From contig JBFWMF010000008.1 in NCBI GenBank assembly GCA_050251735.1, forward strand, positions 70,307 to 134,306: a DNA stretch of 64,000 bases, written 5' to 3'. This DNA comes from Desulfitobacterium sp050251735 (GTDB taxonomy: Bacteria; Bacillota; Desulfitobacteriia; Desulfitobacteriales; Desulfitobacteriaceae). Positions 27,548 to 35,788 of this stretch are shown piece by piece; the first letter of the stretch is position 1; the number at the start of each line of letters is the position of its first letter. The notes under the pieces are model-generated. The model ran no database searches and was not told where the DNA came from. It saw nothing but the letters and a program-made list of their open reading frames with translations. The translations under genes were made by a program, and so were the position numbers.

Positions 27548-27581
27548 ATTGTAAACTAAAATTCATTATAAGGTTTACAAT
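27548..27581. promoter_or_regulatory. BirA (biotin repressor) operator
   Basis: TTGTAAACT-N14-GGTTTACAA (27549-27557, 27572-27580) matches the classical BirA operator, arms nine bases long with one mismatch. It lies 111 bp before bioY (+) and about 270 bp before ecfA (-), within the 416-nt divergent gap. The rest of the gap shows no gene. Biotin excess should repress. Confidence 0.9.
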
Positions 27582-27691
27582 ACATGTCCGTTTTAAAGTA
27601 TGTCTGTAATCGCTCTACTCTACACATTTCCACTCCACATCACTCAAGGTAAAAGACTACATTGCTCATACAGAAAGGATGACTTACTCCT

Positions 27692-28228
27692 ATGGATACC
27701 CGATACCTTGCTAAAACTGCTGCCATGGCCGCCCTGCTTTGCTTAGCTGGAATGCTTGCCCGTTGGGCTTCGGCTGCTCTGATTCCTTTTAGTTTGCTCC
27801 CTCTTTTCATTATGCTGACCGGCCTTATTCTCGGACCAAAGTATGGTAGTCTAGCGGTCACGGTCTATGTATTTTTAGGTTTGCTTGGTTTACCTGTCTT
27901 CGCCAGCGCTCCCTTTGGGGGAATCGGTTATGTTTTAAAACCATCCTTCGGCTATCTTTTAGGGGATATTGTCGGTGCCTATGTGGTCGGTAAGCTCTAC
28001 AACCGTAAAAACTTCCTCTCCGCAATGCTGGCGGTCATCATCGGAATTGGCGCCTTATATATCGTTGGCCTCAGTTACTTCTACCTCGTCATGCACTTTG
28101 TTTTAGATAAGCCTACCACTGTGGCCCTCATCGTCTCCACAGGTTTCCTTCCCTTTATCTTCGGCGATCTGGTTAAAGGAGCTATCGCCGCTTGGGTCGG
28201 CAATCAGGTAGTTAAGCGTTCTGCCTAA
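27692..28228 (+). CDS. bioY: biotin transporter BioY (ECF S component)
   Basis: The membrane substrate-binding subunit of the biotin ECF transporter, 178 residues with six hydrophobic segments. It shows the BioY patterns VYVFLGLLGLPVFA, GGIGYVLKPSFGYLLG and FGDLVKGAIAA, the loops that line the biotin pocket. The ATG has a weak upstream AAAGGA. It is divergent from ecfA-ecfT and preceded by a BirA operator, which fixes the substrate better than the sequence alone. A strong terminator follows at 28314. Confidence 0.96.
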   Translation: MDTRYLAKTAAMAALLCLAGMLARWASAALIPFSLLPLFIMLTGLILGPKYGSLAVTVYVFLGLLGLPVFASAPFGGIGYVLKPSFGYLLGDIVGAYVVGKLYNRKNFLSAMLAVIIGIGALYIVGLSYFYLVMHFVLDKPTTVALIVSTGFLPFIFGDLVKGAIAAWVGNQVVKRSA

Positions 28229-28313
28229 GATCTTATTTTGAACCATAACTACACTATGGAAGCGAATTATAAGATGATCATGGCCTATCCAATGGGAACG
28301 ATGGCAAAATAAA

Positions 28314-28362
28314 CCAAGCGCCACGCAGCAGTCAATTTGACCGACTAGCGTGGCGCTTTTTT
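28314..28362 (+). terminator. intrinsic terminator after bioY
   Basis: AGCGCCACGC (28317-28326) pairs perfectly with GCGTGGCGCT (28348-28357) followed by TTTTT; the loop holds a small GTCAA/TTGAC hairpin. Confidence 0.92.
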
Positions 28363-28449
28363 GTAGGCTTTGCTGGTAATCTAAAAGCCAATTCTCAGGA
28401 ATATCTATTTTATCACATGTAACTCTATGGAAATGTTCTGCGGGCACTT

Positions 28450-29022
28450 CTACTCATATTCCTTGATAATATCCTCTGCTACCTGAAGTTGCGGGAGCCG
28501 AAGATCCATGGCTTGCTTTTGAATAAAGCGGAAGGCTTCGGGTTCGCTCATTTTCCCCTTCTCCACAAGCAGCCATTTCGCTTTTTCAATGAGCTTCCGC
28601 TCGTCCATGCGTTTCTTTAGGCTATCCCGCTCGTTCTTCAACTGGAACAGAGAATTCCTGACGGATAAAGCAAAGCGAGCACTTTGGGTTAGGGTTAGGC
28701 GATTGATGGGCTTCGGCAGGATCATGGCCCCCGTGGATTCTAGGGCGTGCTGCATATAGGGGATTTGGTCCGGTCGGGCGATGACGATAATTCCCGCACC
28801 TGTTTTCTCGTGGGCATCGAAGACGAGATCGATCCCAAGTTCGTCAGGAAGTGGTGCACTGATGATAATTAAATCAGGCTGAGTATTAATAAACTGCCGC
28901 CGTGCCTCGTTGGCCGAATGAGCGCAGCTTACCGGGTAATACCCTTCTTTGATCAGTGTGCTTTCCATACTGCCCGCTACTTCAGATTTTCCACAGACGA
29001 TAAGAACATTCCCTGCGCTCAT
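28450..29022 (-). CDS. ANTAR-domain RNA-binding antiterminator with degenerate receiver
   Basis: A 190-residue regulator with an N-terminal receiver-like domain, a short coiled coil (residues ~115-137) and a C-terminal ANTAR domain (KAKWLLVEKGKMSEPEAFRF...AEDII) that binds paired hairpins in leader RNA to prevent termination. The receiver lacks the phosphorylation apparatus: VLIVCGK replaces the acidic VxxVDDE, and Ser55 in LIIISAPLP stands where the phospho-Asp belongs. It lies 37 nt after glnA on the same strand, so it is cotranscribed. It probably regulates nitrogen genes by transcript antitermination; the ligand or partner that controls it is unknown. Confidence 0.9.
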   Translation of the reverse strand: MSAGNVLIVCGKSEVAGSMESTLIKEGYYPVSCAHSANEARRQFINTQPDLIIISAPLPDELGIDLVFDAHEKTGAGIIVIARPDQIPYMQHALESTGAMILPKPINRLTLTQSARFALSVRNSLFQLKNERDSLKKRMDERKLIEKAKWLLVEKGKMSEPEAFRFIQKQAMDLRLPQLQVAEDIIKEYE

Positions 29023-29058
29023 GATTAATCACCCCTTTAGGCAGCAGGGCTTCGATGC

Positions 29059-30396
29059 TCAATAGTTTTTGAGATAATGATCAATCTCCCATTGATGAAC
29101 CGTCGTATCATAGTCCCGCCACTCTTTGGCCTTAGCTGTGGTATATTTCGTAAAGATATGCTCGCCGATGGTGGCATAGATCAAGGGGTCCTTCTTCATT
29201 TCTTCAAGGGCGATCTGGAGATTGGAGGGTAACCGATCCAGCTTTAAGAATTTCTCCTCATCGGGAGTCAGATTATAGATGTTGATATTGACTGGTTCAG
29301 TCACCTGAAGGTCGCGGTTTAGGCCATCGAGACCAGCCTCTAAGAGCAAAGCTAAGGTCAAATACGGATTACAGCTGGGATCGGGGCTGCGCAGCTCAAG
29401 ACGGGTTCCCTCACCCCGTGGGGAAGGCACACGCAATAAGGGACTGCGGTTCATGGGTGACCAAGCGATATGGACCGGTGCTTCATAGCCCGCAACTAAG
29501 CGTTTATAGGAGTTGACTAAGGGATTGGCGATGGCCGTAATCCCTTTGATATGCTCTAATAATCCCGCGATGAATTGCTTTGCTGTCGCCGAGAGCTCCC
29601 CTTGAGTCTCAGGATGGTTAAAGACATTTACCCCATCTTTGGCTAGGGACATGTTGATATGCATACCCGACCCATTAACCCCCTGGAGTGGCTTGGGCAT
29701 AAAGGTCGCATGGAGACCATTGCGCTGGGCAATGATTTTAACTACATATTTGAAGGTCATGATATTATCGGCTGCCGTTAGGGCATCCGTATATTTAAAG
29801 TCGATCTCATGCTGTCCGGCGGCGGATTCATGATGCGAGGTCTCAATCTCAAAACCCATCTCTTCTAGGACCAGACAAATCTCTCGTCGGGTGTTTTCCC
29901 CTTGGTCAATGGGGGCTAAATCGCAATAGCCAGCGCTGTCATGGGTCGTGGTGGTCGGTTGTCCCACATCGTCGGTATGGAATAAAAAGAATTCGCACTC
30001 GGGGCCCACTTGGAAAACATAACCCTTTTCTTGGGCCTTTTGTAGGGTTCGCTTCAAAATATAGCGGGGGTCCCCTGCGAATTGGGAGCCATCATGGTTC
30101 TTGACATCGCAGATGATTCTTGCTACTTTCCCTTGTTGCGGACGCCAAGGAATCAAAGCAAAGGTACTGGGGTCGGGGAGCAGCAGCATATCGGAGGCCT
30201 CAACTCCCGCATACCCCGGCACAGCCGAACCATCAAACATCACTCCCTGCTCGAGGGCTTGTGGAAGCTGGTTATCCGTGATGGCAATGTTTTTCATCCG
30301 ACCAAAAATATCCGTAAACTGCAGACGAATAAAACGGACATCATTCTCTTGGACAAATTTCAGGCACTCTTCTTTGCTAAACTGCATGAACGACAC
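29059..30396 (-). CDS. glnA: glutamine synthetase type I
   Basis: Makes glutamine from glutamate, ammonia and ATP. At 445 residues it is the GSI-alpha form of Firmicutes, lacking the adenylylation Tyr segment of GSI-beta. Seen are the beta-grasp N domain (RFIRLQFTDIFGRMKNIAI), the DGSAVPGYAG latch (DGSSxxGF type), metal-binding GPECEFFLF, the ATP site NGSGMHINMS, and RVPSPRGEGTRLELRSPDPSCNPYL. The ATG has AAAGGAG 7-8 nt upstream. It heads an operon with the ANTAR regulator and is divergent from asnB. A terminator-like hairpin in its leader (30421-30468) suggests attenuation. Confidence 0.97.
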   Translation of the reverse strand: MSFMQFSKEECLKFVQENDVRFIRLQFTDIFGRMKNIAITDNQLPQALEQGVMFDGSAVPGYAGVEASDMLLLPDPSTFALIPWRPQQGKVARIICDVKNHDGSQFAGDPRYILKRTLQKAQEKGYVFQVGPECEFFLFHTDDVGQPTTTTHDSAGYCDLAPIDQGENTRREICLVLEEMGFEIETSHHESAAGQHEIDFKYTDALTAADNIMTFKYVVKIIAQRNGLHATFMPKPLQGVNGSGMHINMSLAKDGVNVFNHPETQGELSATAKQFIAGLLEHIKGITAIANPLVNSYKRLVAGYEAPVHIAWSPMNRSPLLRVPSPRGEGTRLELRSPDPSCNPYLTLALLLEAGLDGLNRDLQVTEPVNINIYNLTPDEEKFLKLDRLPSNLQIALEEMKKDPLIYATIGEHIFTKYTTAKAKEWRDYDTTVHQWEIDHYLKNY

Positions 30397-30420
30397 TCCT
30401 TTCTAATGGGCCAAAGGGTA

Positions 30421-30468
30421 CAAAAAGGGCGCACCAAGTTCCCTATTAGGGTCCTTAGAACGCCTTTG
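30421..30468 (-). promoter_or_regulatory. terminator-like hairpin in the glnA leader
   Basis: On the minus strand AAAGGCGTTCTAAGGACCC folds on GGGAACTTGGTGCGCCCTTT around a TAATA loop with a few mismatches, followed by TTTTTG, about 25 nt before the glnA Shine-Dalgarno. As glnA is the first gene of its transcript this can act as an attenuator; the ANTAR protein encoded after glnA is the obvious candidate regulator (inference). Confidence 0.55.
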
Positions 30469-30649
30469 TTCTATTCCTAATCTTATAACATTATCCCTTG
30501 CATCTAACACTATCCTTTGCCTAAAAACGAAACCCTACGATTTATCTTATACTTTGCGTAAGTCCTCTGTCAATATGAGAGCGTCATGGATGCTGTATTC
30601 ATTCGGGAAGACTGGCACACAGCTCGAGATCTTGCATATATTGAACAGA

Positions 30650-30691
30650 GACAAAGGAGTACTCTGACGGGTGCTCCTTTGTCATTTTTTT
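30650..30691 (+). promoter_or_regulatory. intrinsic terminator in the asnB leader (attenuator)
   Basis: GACAAAGGAGTAC (30650-30662) pairs with GTGCTCCTTTGTC (30671-30683) and is followed by ATTTTTTTT, ending 20 nt before the asnB ATG. No gene lies upstream on this strand, so the terminator can only act on a leader transcript. About 100 nt of foldable sequence precede it, with a TATACT -10-like hexamer near 30549. Confidence 0.8.
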
Positions 30692-30711
30692 GTTAGCGAG
30701 GTGTTTTGCTG

Positions 30712-32565
30712 ATGTGCTCTATACTCGGTTTAATAAATTTTTCACGGAAGCTATTACCCCCAGATATTCAATACCTTAACCAAGCGGGGAAAACTCTGTC
30801 CCATCGGGGTCCGGATCAAAATGGCCTTTATTATGGTGAGCATTTTGCTTTTCAACATAATCGCTTAGCCGTCATTGATATTGAAAAGGGCAGACAGCCC
30901 ATGACGACCAGCCACGAAGGTTTTGAATATACCATCGTCTACAACGGAGAGATCTATAACTCAGAGGATCTACGCCGAGAGCTGCGCGGTTATGGTGTCA
31001 AGTTCGAAACCCATTGTGATACGGAAGTGGTGCTGTACAGCTATATCATTTGGGGTGAGCAATGCTCCGCCAAGCTCAACGGCATTTATGCCTTCGTGGT
31101 TTATGACTCCCGACAAGGGCGAGCCTATCTTGCCCGGGACCGCTTCGGGGTCAAGCCCTTCTTCTATACCTTCGTGGACGGTGCCCTGCTCTTTGCTTCG
31201 GAGCTGAAGGCGATCCTGCAGCATCCCCAAGTGAAGTCTCAATTGGATTACGAAGGTTTATGGCAACTCCTCTATATGATGCCCGTTAAAGAAGAAGGCA
31301 CCGCTCTTTTTAAAAACATCTTCGAGCTTCCGCCTGCCTCCCATGGTTTTTTCTCCCCAGTCTCCGCAGGCGGACCACAGGGTTTGCGATCCTCCAAATA
31401 CTGGTCCTTGACGGCCTACGAGAACAAGGAGAAGGAATCTACCATCGTCGCCACGACACGCGAGCTTTTAGTGGATGCCATCCAACGTCAGCTGGTCGCT
31501 GATGTCCCCCTCTGCACCTTTCTCTCGGGAGGACTCGATTCCTCAGTTATTACGGCAGTAGCTGCCCAAAGCTATCGGCAGAGAGGAGCAGCGCTCTCCA
31601 CCTACTCCTTTGAACACGCCGGGAATAAAGAACATTTTCAACAAACCCTCTTTCAGCCACAAAGTGATGATGAATATGCCGTCTATCTGGCCGGCTACCT
31701 AGCTACCCACCATCAGATCCTTACAGCGCAAAAGGAAGATTTGGTCGACGCCTTAGAGGACGCCGTGCGCTATCGGGATTACCCCGGCATGGCGGATATC
31801 GACTCTTCCCTGCTCTACTACTGCCGCCAGGTCAAGAAACAGCATACGGTGGCCCTCTCCGGCGAGTGCGCTGATGAAGTCTTCGGAGGGTATCCTTGGT
31901 TCTATCGACCCGAGATGCTCAGCTCCGGATTCTTCCCTTGGATTCATGATCCTTATGCCCGCATCAGCCTGTTCCGGCCTGAGGTGGTTTGCCCTTGGGC
32001 AGGGTTTGAGTATACCTCAGAGCTCTATCGCCAAAGCGTGGCGACCTGTCCGGTGGTTACCGGAGAATCTGAAGCGATGCGCACCTCGCGGATTGCCAGC
32101 TGGCTTTCCATCAATTACTTCATGGCCTCACTTCTGGAAAGAAAGGACCGCATGAGCATGGCCTCCGGGCTGGAAGTGCGGGTCCCCTTTGCGGATCATC
32201 GGCTGGTCGACTATGTCTATAACGTGCCTTGGGACATTAAATACAAAGGTGGGGTAGAAAAATCACTGCTCCGCGCTGCTATGGAGGATTATCTCCCCGC
32301 CAAAATCCTTTATCGCAAAAAGAGCCCCTTCCCGAAAACCCACGACCCTGAATATGAAGCTCTGGTATATCATCTTTTCCAAAAGCGTTTAAAGTCGGGT
32401 AGCGGGATGCTGACGGAGCTCTTACAAAAGGATGTGCTTGATCGCCTTGCCAGCCCGGGGAATAAGACCTGGTTTGGGCAGCTTATGGGAGCACCCCAAC
32501 TTATGGCTTGGCTGGTTCAGCTGGATTTTTGGTTTGATAAGTATAAGATTGAGTTATGCTTGTGA
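30712..32565 (+). CDS. asnB: asparagine synthase (glutamine-hydrolysing)
   Basis: Converts aspartate to asparagine using glutamine amide nitrogen and ATP, 617 residues. The start MCSILGL puts the N-terminal nucleophile at Cys2, as the Ntn glutaminase domain requires; GAGGTG lies 8 nt upstream. The glutaminase domain (residues 1-~200) has NRLAVIDIEKGRQPM and NGEIYN; the synthetase domain has the PP-loop LSGGLDSSVI and ALSGECADEVFGGYPW. It is divergent from glnA and follows an attenuator-like terminator, so its expression is probably tied to nitrogen status. Confidence 0.95.
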   Translation: MCSILGLINFSRKLLPPDIQYLNQAGKTLSHRGPDQNGLYYGEHFAFQHNRLAVIDIEKGRQPMTTSHEGFEYTIVYNGEIYNSEDLRRELRGYGVKFETHCDTEVVLYSYIIWGEQCSAKLNGIYAFVVYDSRQGRAYLARDRFGVKPFFYTFVDGALLFASELKAILQHPQVKSQLDYEGLWQLLYMMPVKEEGTALFKNIFELPPASHGFFSPVSAGGPQGLRSSKYWSLTAYENKEKESTIVATTRELLVDAIQRQLVADVPLCTFLSGGLDSSVITAVAAQSYRQRGAALSTYSFEHAGNKEHFQQTLFQPQSDDEYAVYLAGYLATHHQILTAQKEDLVDALEDAVRYRDYPGMADIDSSLLYYCRQVKKQHTVALSGECADEVFGGYPWFYRPEMLSSGFFPWIHDPYARISLFRPEVVCPWAGFEYTSELYRQSVATCPVVTGESEAMRTSRIASWLSINYFMASLLERKDRMSMASGLEVRVPFADHRLVDYVYNVPWDIKYKGGVEKSLLRAAMEDYLPAKILYRKKSPFPKTHDPEYEALVYHLFQKRLKSGSGMLTELLQKDVLDRLASPGNKTWFGQLMGAPQLMAWLVQLDFWFDKYKIELCL

Positions 32566-32630
32566 GAGAAGGATTTAGTGCCTCGTTCAAAGGTCCGCTT
32601 GTGCTACCCTAACAGAATAGGGCTTCACTC

Positions 32631-34724
32631 TTAGGATGACGCTGCAATCTGCCGAGCAGAGGGTGGGGTTTTCTCATCTGCACTACTGGGCTGGATGGTT
32701 CCCTTTTTCATCAATTTCTCAAACTCTTCCTTGCAAACCGGGCGGCTGTAGAAATAACCCTGCCCATAATCACAGGCCATATCTTTGAGAATAACCAATT
32801 GCTCTGCTTCTTCAATCCCCTCCGCCACGACCTGCAGATTCAAGTCATGGATCAGATTAATCATGTGTTTGACGATCAGGTGGTCGTATTTAGTGGTGGA
32901 AATATTTTTAATGAAGTCGATATCAAGCTTTACCACATCAATAGGCAATTTTTTCAGGTAGGTTAAGGAAGAGTAGCCAGTGCCAAAGTCATCCAAAGCA
33001 ATTTCAATGCCCATGACCTTTATCTCTTTGAGATTCCTAATAGAGGTCTCTAGATCCTTCATCAAGGATGTTTCAGTGACCTCAAACTGAACGTTATGAG
33101 CCTCGAGTCCTGTTTCTAGTAGTAGCTCCTTGACTTCCTCGATCATCTCGACGGAGGTGAGGCTCTTGCCCGATAAATTGATCGAGATTTTTACATCAGG
33201 ATACTGAGACTCCAGCCATTGCTTTTTCTGCCTTAAAGCTGTTTTTATAACCCACTTTTCGATATCGTAGATTAGTCCTGTTTCCTCTGCTAAGGGGATA
33301 AACTGACAGGGTGGAATAAAGCCGAGCCTTGGGTGGGCCCAGCGAATCAGGGCTTCGGCACCGATTAAGCTCTCATCTGCCATATTGATGATCGGCTGAT
33401 ACAAAAGATGAAATTCATCATATTCAATGGCATGCCTTAAGTAATTAATTAAGGCAAGCTGCTCTAACATCTTGTTTTGCGCTTCTAAGGAGTAAAAACA
33501 ATAATAATCTTTTCCGCTCCTCTTCACAAGATACAAAGCAATATCGACATTCTTAAATAAGGTCGCCAGATCCTCCCCATGTTCCGGGTAAAGGGCGATC
33601 CCAATACTCGTGGAGATATAGAATTCATGATTATTTACTGTCCAAGGCTTTCTTAAGGAGTTTTGCAAATCCTGAACTGTAAGGGTGATGTCTTCTTTTC
33701 CATCTATCCCCTCATAGATAATCGCAAACTCGTCTCCTCCTAATCTGGCTACAAAGTCCGCGGCACTAGTATGCTGCTTGATTCGATCAGCGATATGCTT
33801 GACAAGTAGATCGCCTGAGGCATGGCCTACTGAATCATTAACATTTTTAAAATTATCGATATCCATGTAGTGTAAGGCGAACTTCTTCGCCCGATTCCTG
33901 CTAATAAGCTCATTTACTTTCTCTTCAAAAAAGAACCGATTGGGCAATCCGGTAAGACTGTCATAGTAGGCCGAGGCATGAAGTCTATCTTCTAAGAGCT
34001 TCTTCTTCGTTATATCTGTTTGGGTACCGGCAATACGGATAACCTTATGCTGATCATCACGGATCGCCCTCGCCTTACAAAGGATCCAGATGTAGTCTCC
34101 AGTGCTTCTCTTCATTCGATAAACGATTTCCAAGAAGCCACTTTCCGATCGGAGATAGTCCTCTATCGCTTGCAGGGTTTCTTCTCGATCATCAGGATGA
34201 AGTGAGGCAAGCCAAGCATCATAATTAAAATCAACCTCACCCTCCTTATGGCCGAGGGTATCGGTATATTTTGCTGAAAAATAATAGGCATTACGCTCTA
34301 AATCCCAGTCCCAAATACCACAGTCCGAGCCTTCAACTGCCAGCTCCAATCTTTGTTCACTTAGGGCCAACGCATTGCGATGTTGCTGTAGTTTCTGAAT
34401 ACTGTCAGCTAACTCTTTGATTGCTATTTTAAAAAGGTTCAGTCTACTGGAAACCAAGAAAAACAGTAAAAGCATGGTTAAAAATACATAGACCACACCC
34501 TTATAGGTCTGCATCTGTTGATAGACTTCCATACTGCCGCCAGCAAGACTTTTGGTCAATTCATCAGAAAACAAAATCCAGAGCATACCAAAAAGCCCAT
34601 AAACCAAGGTGATTTTTACAGGCTCTAATAAGGGGTTAATTTTGTATTCATTTTCTATGTAATAGCCAAATCCCTCGAGCTTATTCTGACCAAAGTAGAG
34701 CTTCAGTCGGTCACGAATCCCCAA
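32631..34724 (-). CDS. membrane PAS-GGDEF-EAL cyclic-di-GMP enzyme
   Basis: A 697-residue protein with two membrane segments (residues ~36-57 and ~76-96), a PAS/PAC domain (~118-240), a GGDEF domain with the intact motif at 329-333 (RLGGDEFAI), and an EAL domain with EAL at 457-459 and the loop-6 motif DDFGTGYSSL. Both catalytic signatures are intact, so it could make or degrade cyclic di-GMP; there is no RxxD inhibitory site before GGDEF. The start is TTG 34724, with AGGAG 10 nt upstream. A single gene; the PAS ligand is unknown. Confidence 0.94.
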   Translation of the reverse strand: MGIRDRLKLYFGQNKLEGFGYYIENEYKINPLLEPVKITLVYGLFGMLWILFSDELTKSLAGGSMEVYQQMQTYKGVVYVFLTMLLLFFLVSSRLNLFKIAIKELADSIQKLQQHRNALALSEQRLELAVEGSDCGIWDWDLERNAYYFSAKYTDTLGHKEGEVDFNYDAWLASLHPDDREETLQAIEDYLRSESGFLEIVYRMKRSTGDYIWILCKARAIRDDQHKVIRIAGTQTDITKKKLLEDRLHASAYYDSLTGLPNRFFFEEKVNELISRNRAKKFALHYMDIDNFKNVNDSVGHASGDLLVKHIADRIKQHTSAADFVARLGGDEFAIIYEGIDGKEDITLTVQDLQNSLRKPWTVNNHEFYISTSIGIALYPEHGEDLATLFKNVDIALYLVKRSGKDYYCFYSLEAQNKMLEQLALINYLRHAIEYDEFHLLYQPIINMADESLIGAEALIRWAHPRLGFIPPCQFIPLAEETGLIYDIEKWVIKTALRQKKQWLESQYPDVKISINLSGKSLTSVEMIEEVKELLLETGLEAHNVQFEVTETSLMKDLETSIRNLKEIKVMGIEIALDDFGTGYSSLTYLKKLPIDVVKLDIDFIKNISTTKYDHLIVKHMINLIHDLNLQVVAEGIEEAEQLVILKDMACDYGQGYFYSRPVCKEEFEKLMKKGTIQPSSADEKTPPSARQIAASS

Positions 34725-34949
34725 TGTTTCTCAACTCCTGTTCTAAGTGAGTATGAGACCCTCCGGCGAATACTATTGTAGGAGCAATGTAAAAGCCATG
34801 TAAAATTCTGTATATGTCAGGTAAATATGTGCAAAATGGTCCATCTCAGGCAAATATAGCCAATTTCATTGTATCGAACTCGATGCGAGAAAACAATAGA
34901 TAAGAGAGATTTTGTATTATTTTGTCAATTTAAAGGATTTATCATACTA

Positions 34950-34996
34950 AATGCCAGAAGGCTAGTGAAATTTTACTCACTGACCTTCTGGCATTT
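34950..34996. terminator. terminator hairpin after the activase operon
   Basis: AAATGCCAGAAGG and its complement CCTTCTGGCATTT enclose an imperfect inner stem; both flanks are T/A-rich. It lies just past the stop of the activase gene (minus strand). The gap to the GGDEF/EAL gene, 34725-34949, shows nothing else. Confidence 0.75.
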
Positions 34997-35011
34997 TAGC
35001 AAGCTTTTATT

Positions 35012-35788
35012 TTACTTCTCTTTTTTGGCTGCACAAATACAGGCCCCAATAGCTCCGGCATAGACAGCATCAGCACAGGATTTAACCTCATAGCCGATCG
35101 CTTGCGCTATAGTGTCGATCAGCAACGCAGATTTGGATAATCCCCCAGTCATCAGAAGGGGCTGATCGGTGGTAAAGTCGATTTTACCGGCCTGCTGCTG
35201 TATCTTCCGGGCAATGGATTGCAGAACCCCGGCCATGATTTGGGCCCGGTCCTTCTGCATGGCTAAGAGCCCGATAATCTCCGATTCCGCAAAAACCGTG
35301 CACATGCTATTGATGGAAACAGCCTCCTGGGGATCGGCAAGTTCATCGATATTCGCCAAGGGAATCTCCAGATTATCGCAGGCCATTTTCAAAAAGCGAC
35401 CCGTTCCGGCAGCGCATTTATCATTCATCAGGAAATTGATCGGCTTCCCATCTCGGATCTGGATGACTTTACTGTCCTGCCCACCAATATCGATGATCCC
35501 CTGAATCTCAGGCATCAGATACATTCCTCCATAGGCGTGGCAGGTAATCTCCGTAAACGTATAGTCCGCAAACTCGATAGCCTCCCGGCCGTACCCTGTG
35601 GCCGCGATGACCATCTCTTCACTGTCCAGACCATTTCTTTCCCTCAAGATCCCTAGACTTTCCTCGGCGGAAGCACGGGGATTCCACCCCGTCTTCACGG
35701 CCAAGGTATCGATAATTCTCTCCTCCTCCATGACCACGGATTTACACATGGTGGAGCCTGAATCAATACCTACAAAGATCTTTCTCAC
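35012..35788 (-). CDS. 2-hydroxyacyl-CoA dehydratase-type activase (ATPase)
   Basis: A 258-residue HgdC/BcrD/BadG-type ATPase that uses ATP hydrolysis to push an electron from a [4Fe-4S] cluster bridging its dimer into a partner reductase. Seen are the phosphate motifs FVGIDSGSTMCKSV and GIIDIGGQDSKVI, and the NDKCAAGTGRF cluster cysteine; a second Cys lies in SINSMCTVFAESEI. The start is GTG 35788, overlapping the upstream stop as GTGA, which shows translational coupling to the reductase gene; a longer frame up to 35935 has no support. Confidence 0.93.
   Translation of the reverse strand: MRKIFVGIDSGSTMCKSVVMEEERIIDTLAVKTGWNPRASAEESLGILRERNGLDSEEMVIAATGYGREAIEFADYTFTEITCHAYGGMYLMPEIQGIIDIGGQDSKVIQIRDGKPINFLMNDKCAAGTGRFLKMACDNLEIPLANIDELADPQEAVSINSMCTVFAESEIIGLLAMQKDRAQIMAGVLQSIARKIQQQAGKIDFTTDQPLLMTGGLSKSALLIDTIAQAIGYEVKSCADAVYAGAIGACICAAKKEK

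Noticed and set aside
30540..30650. Known glutamine riboswitch in the asnB leader
   Set aside because: I could not find the conserved cores of the glutamine aptamers; only the terminator is clear.
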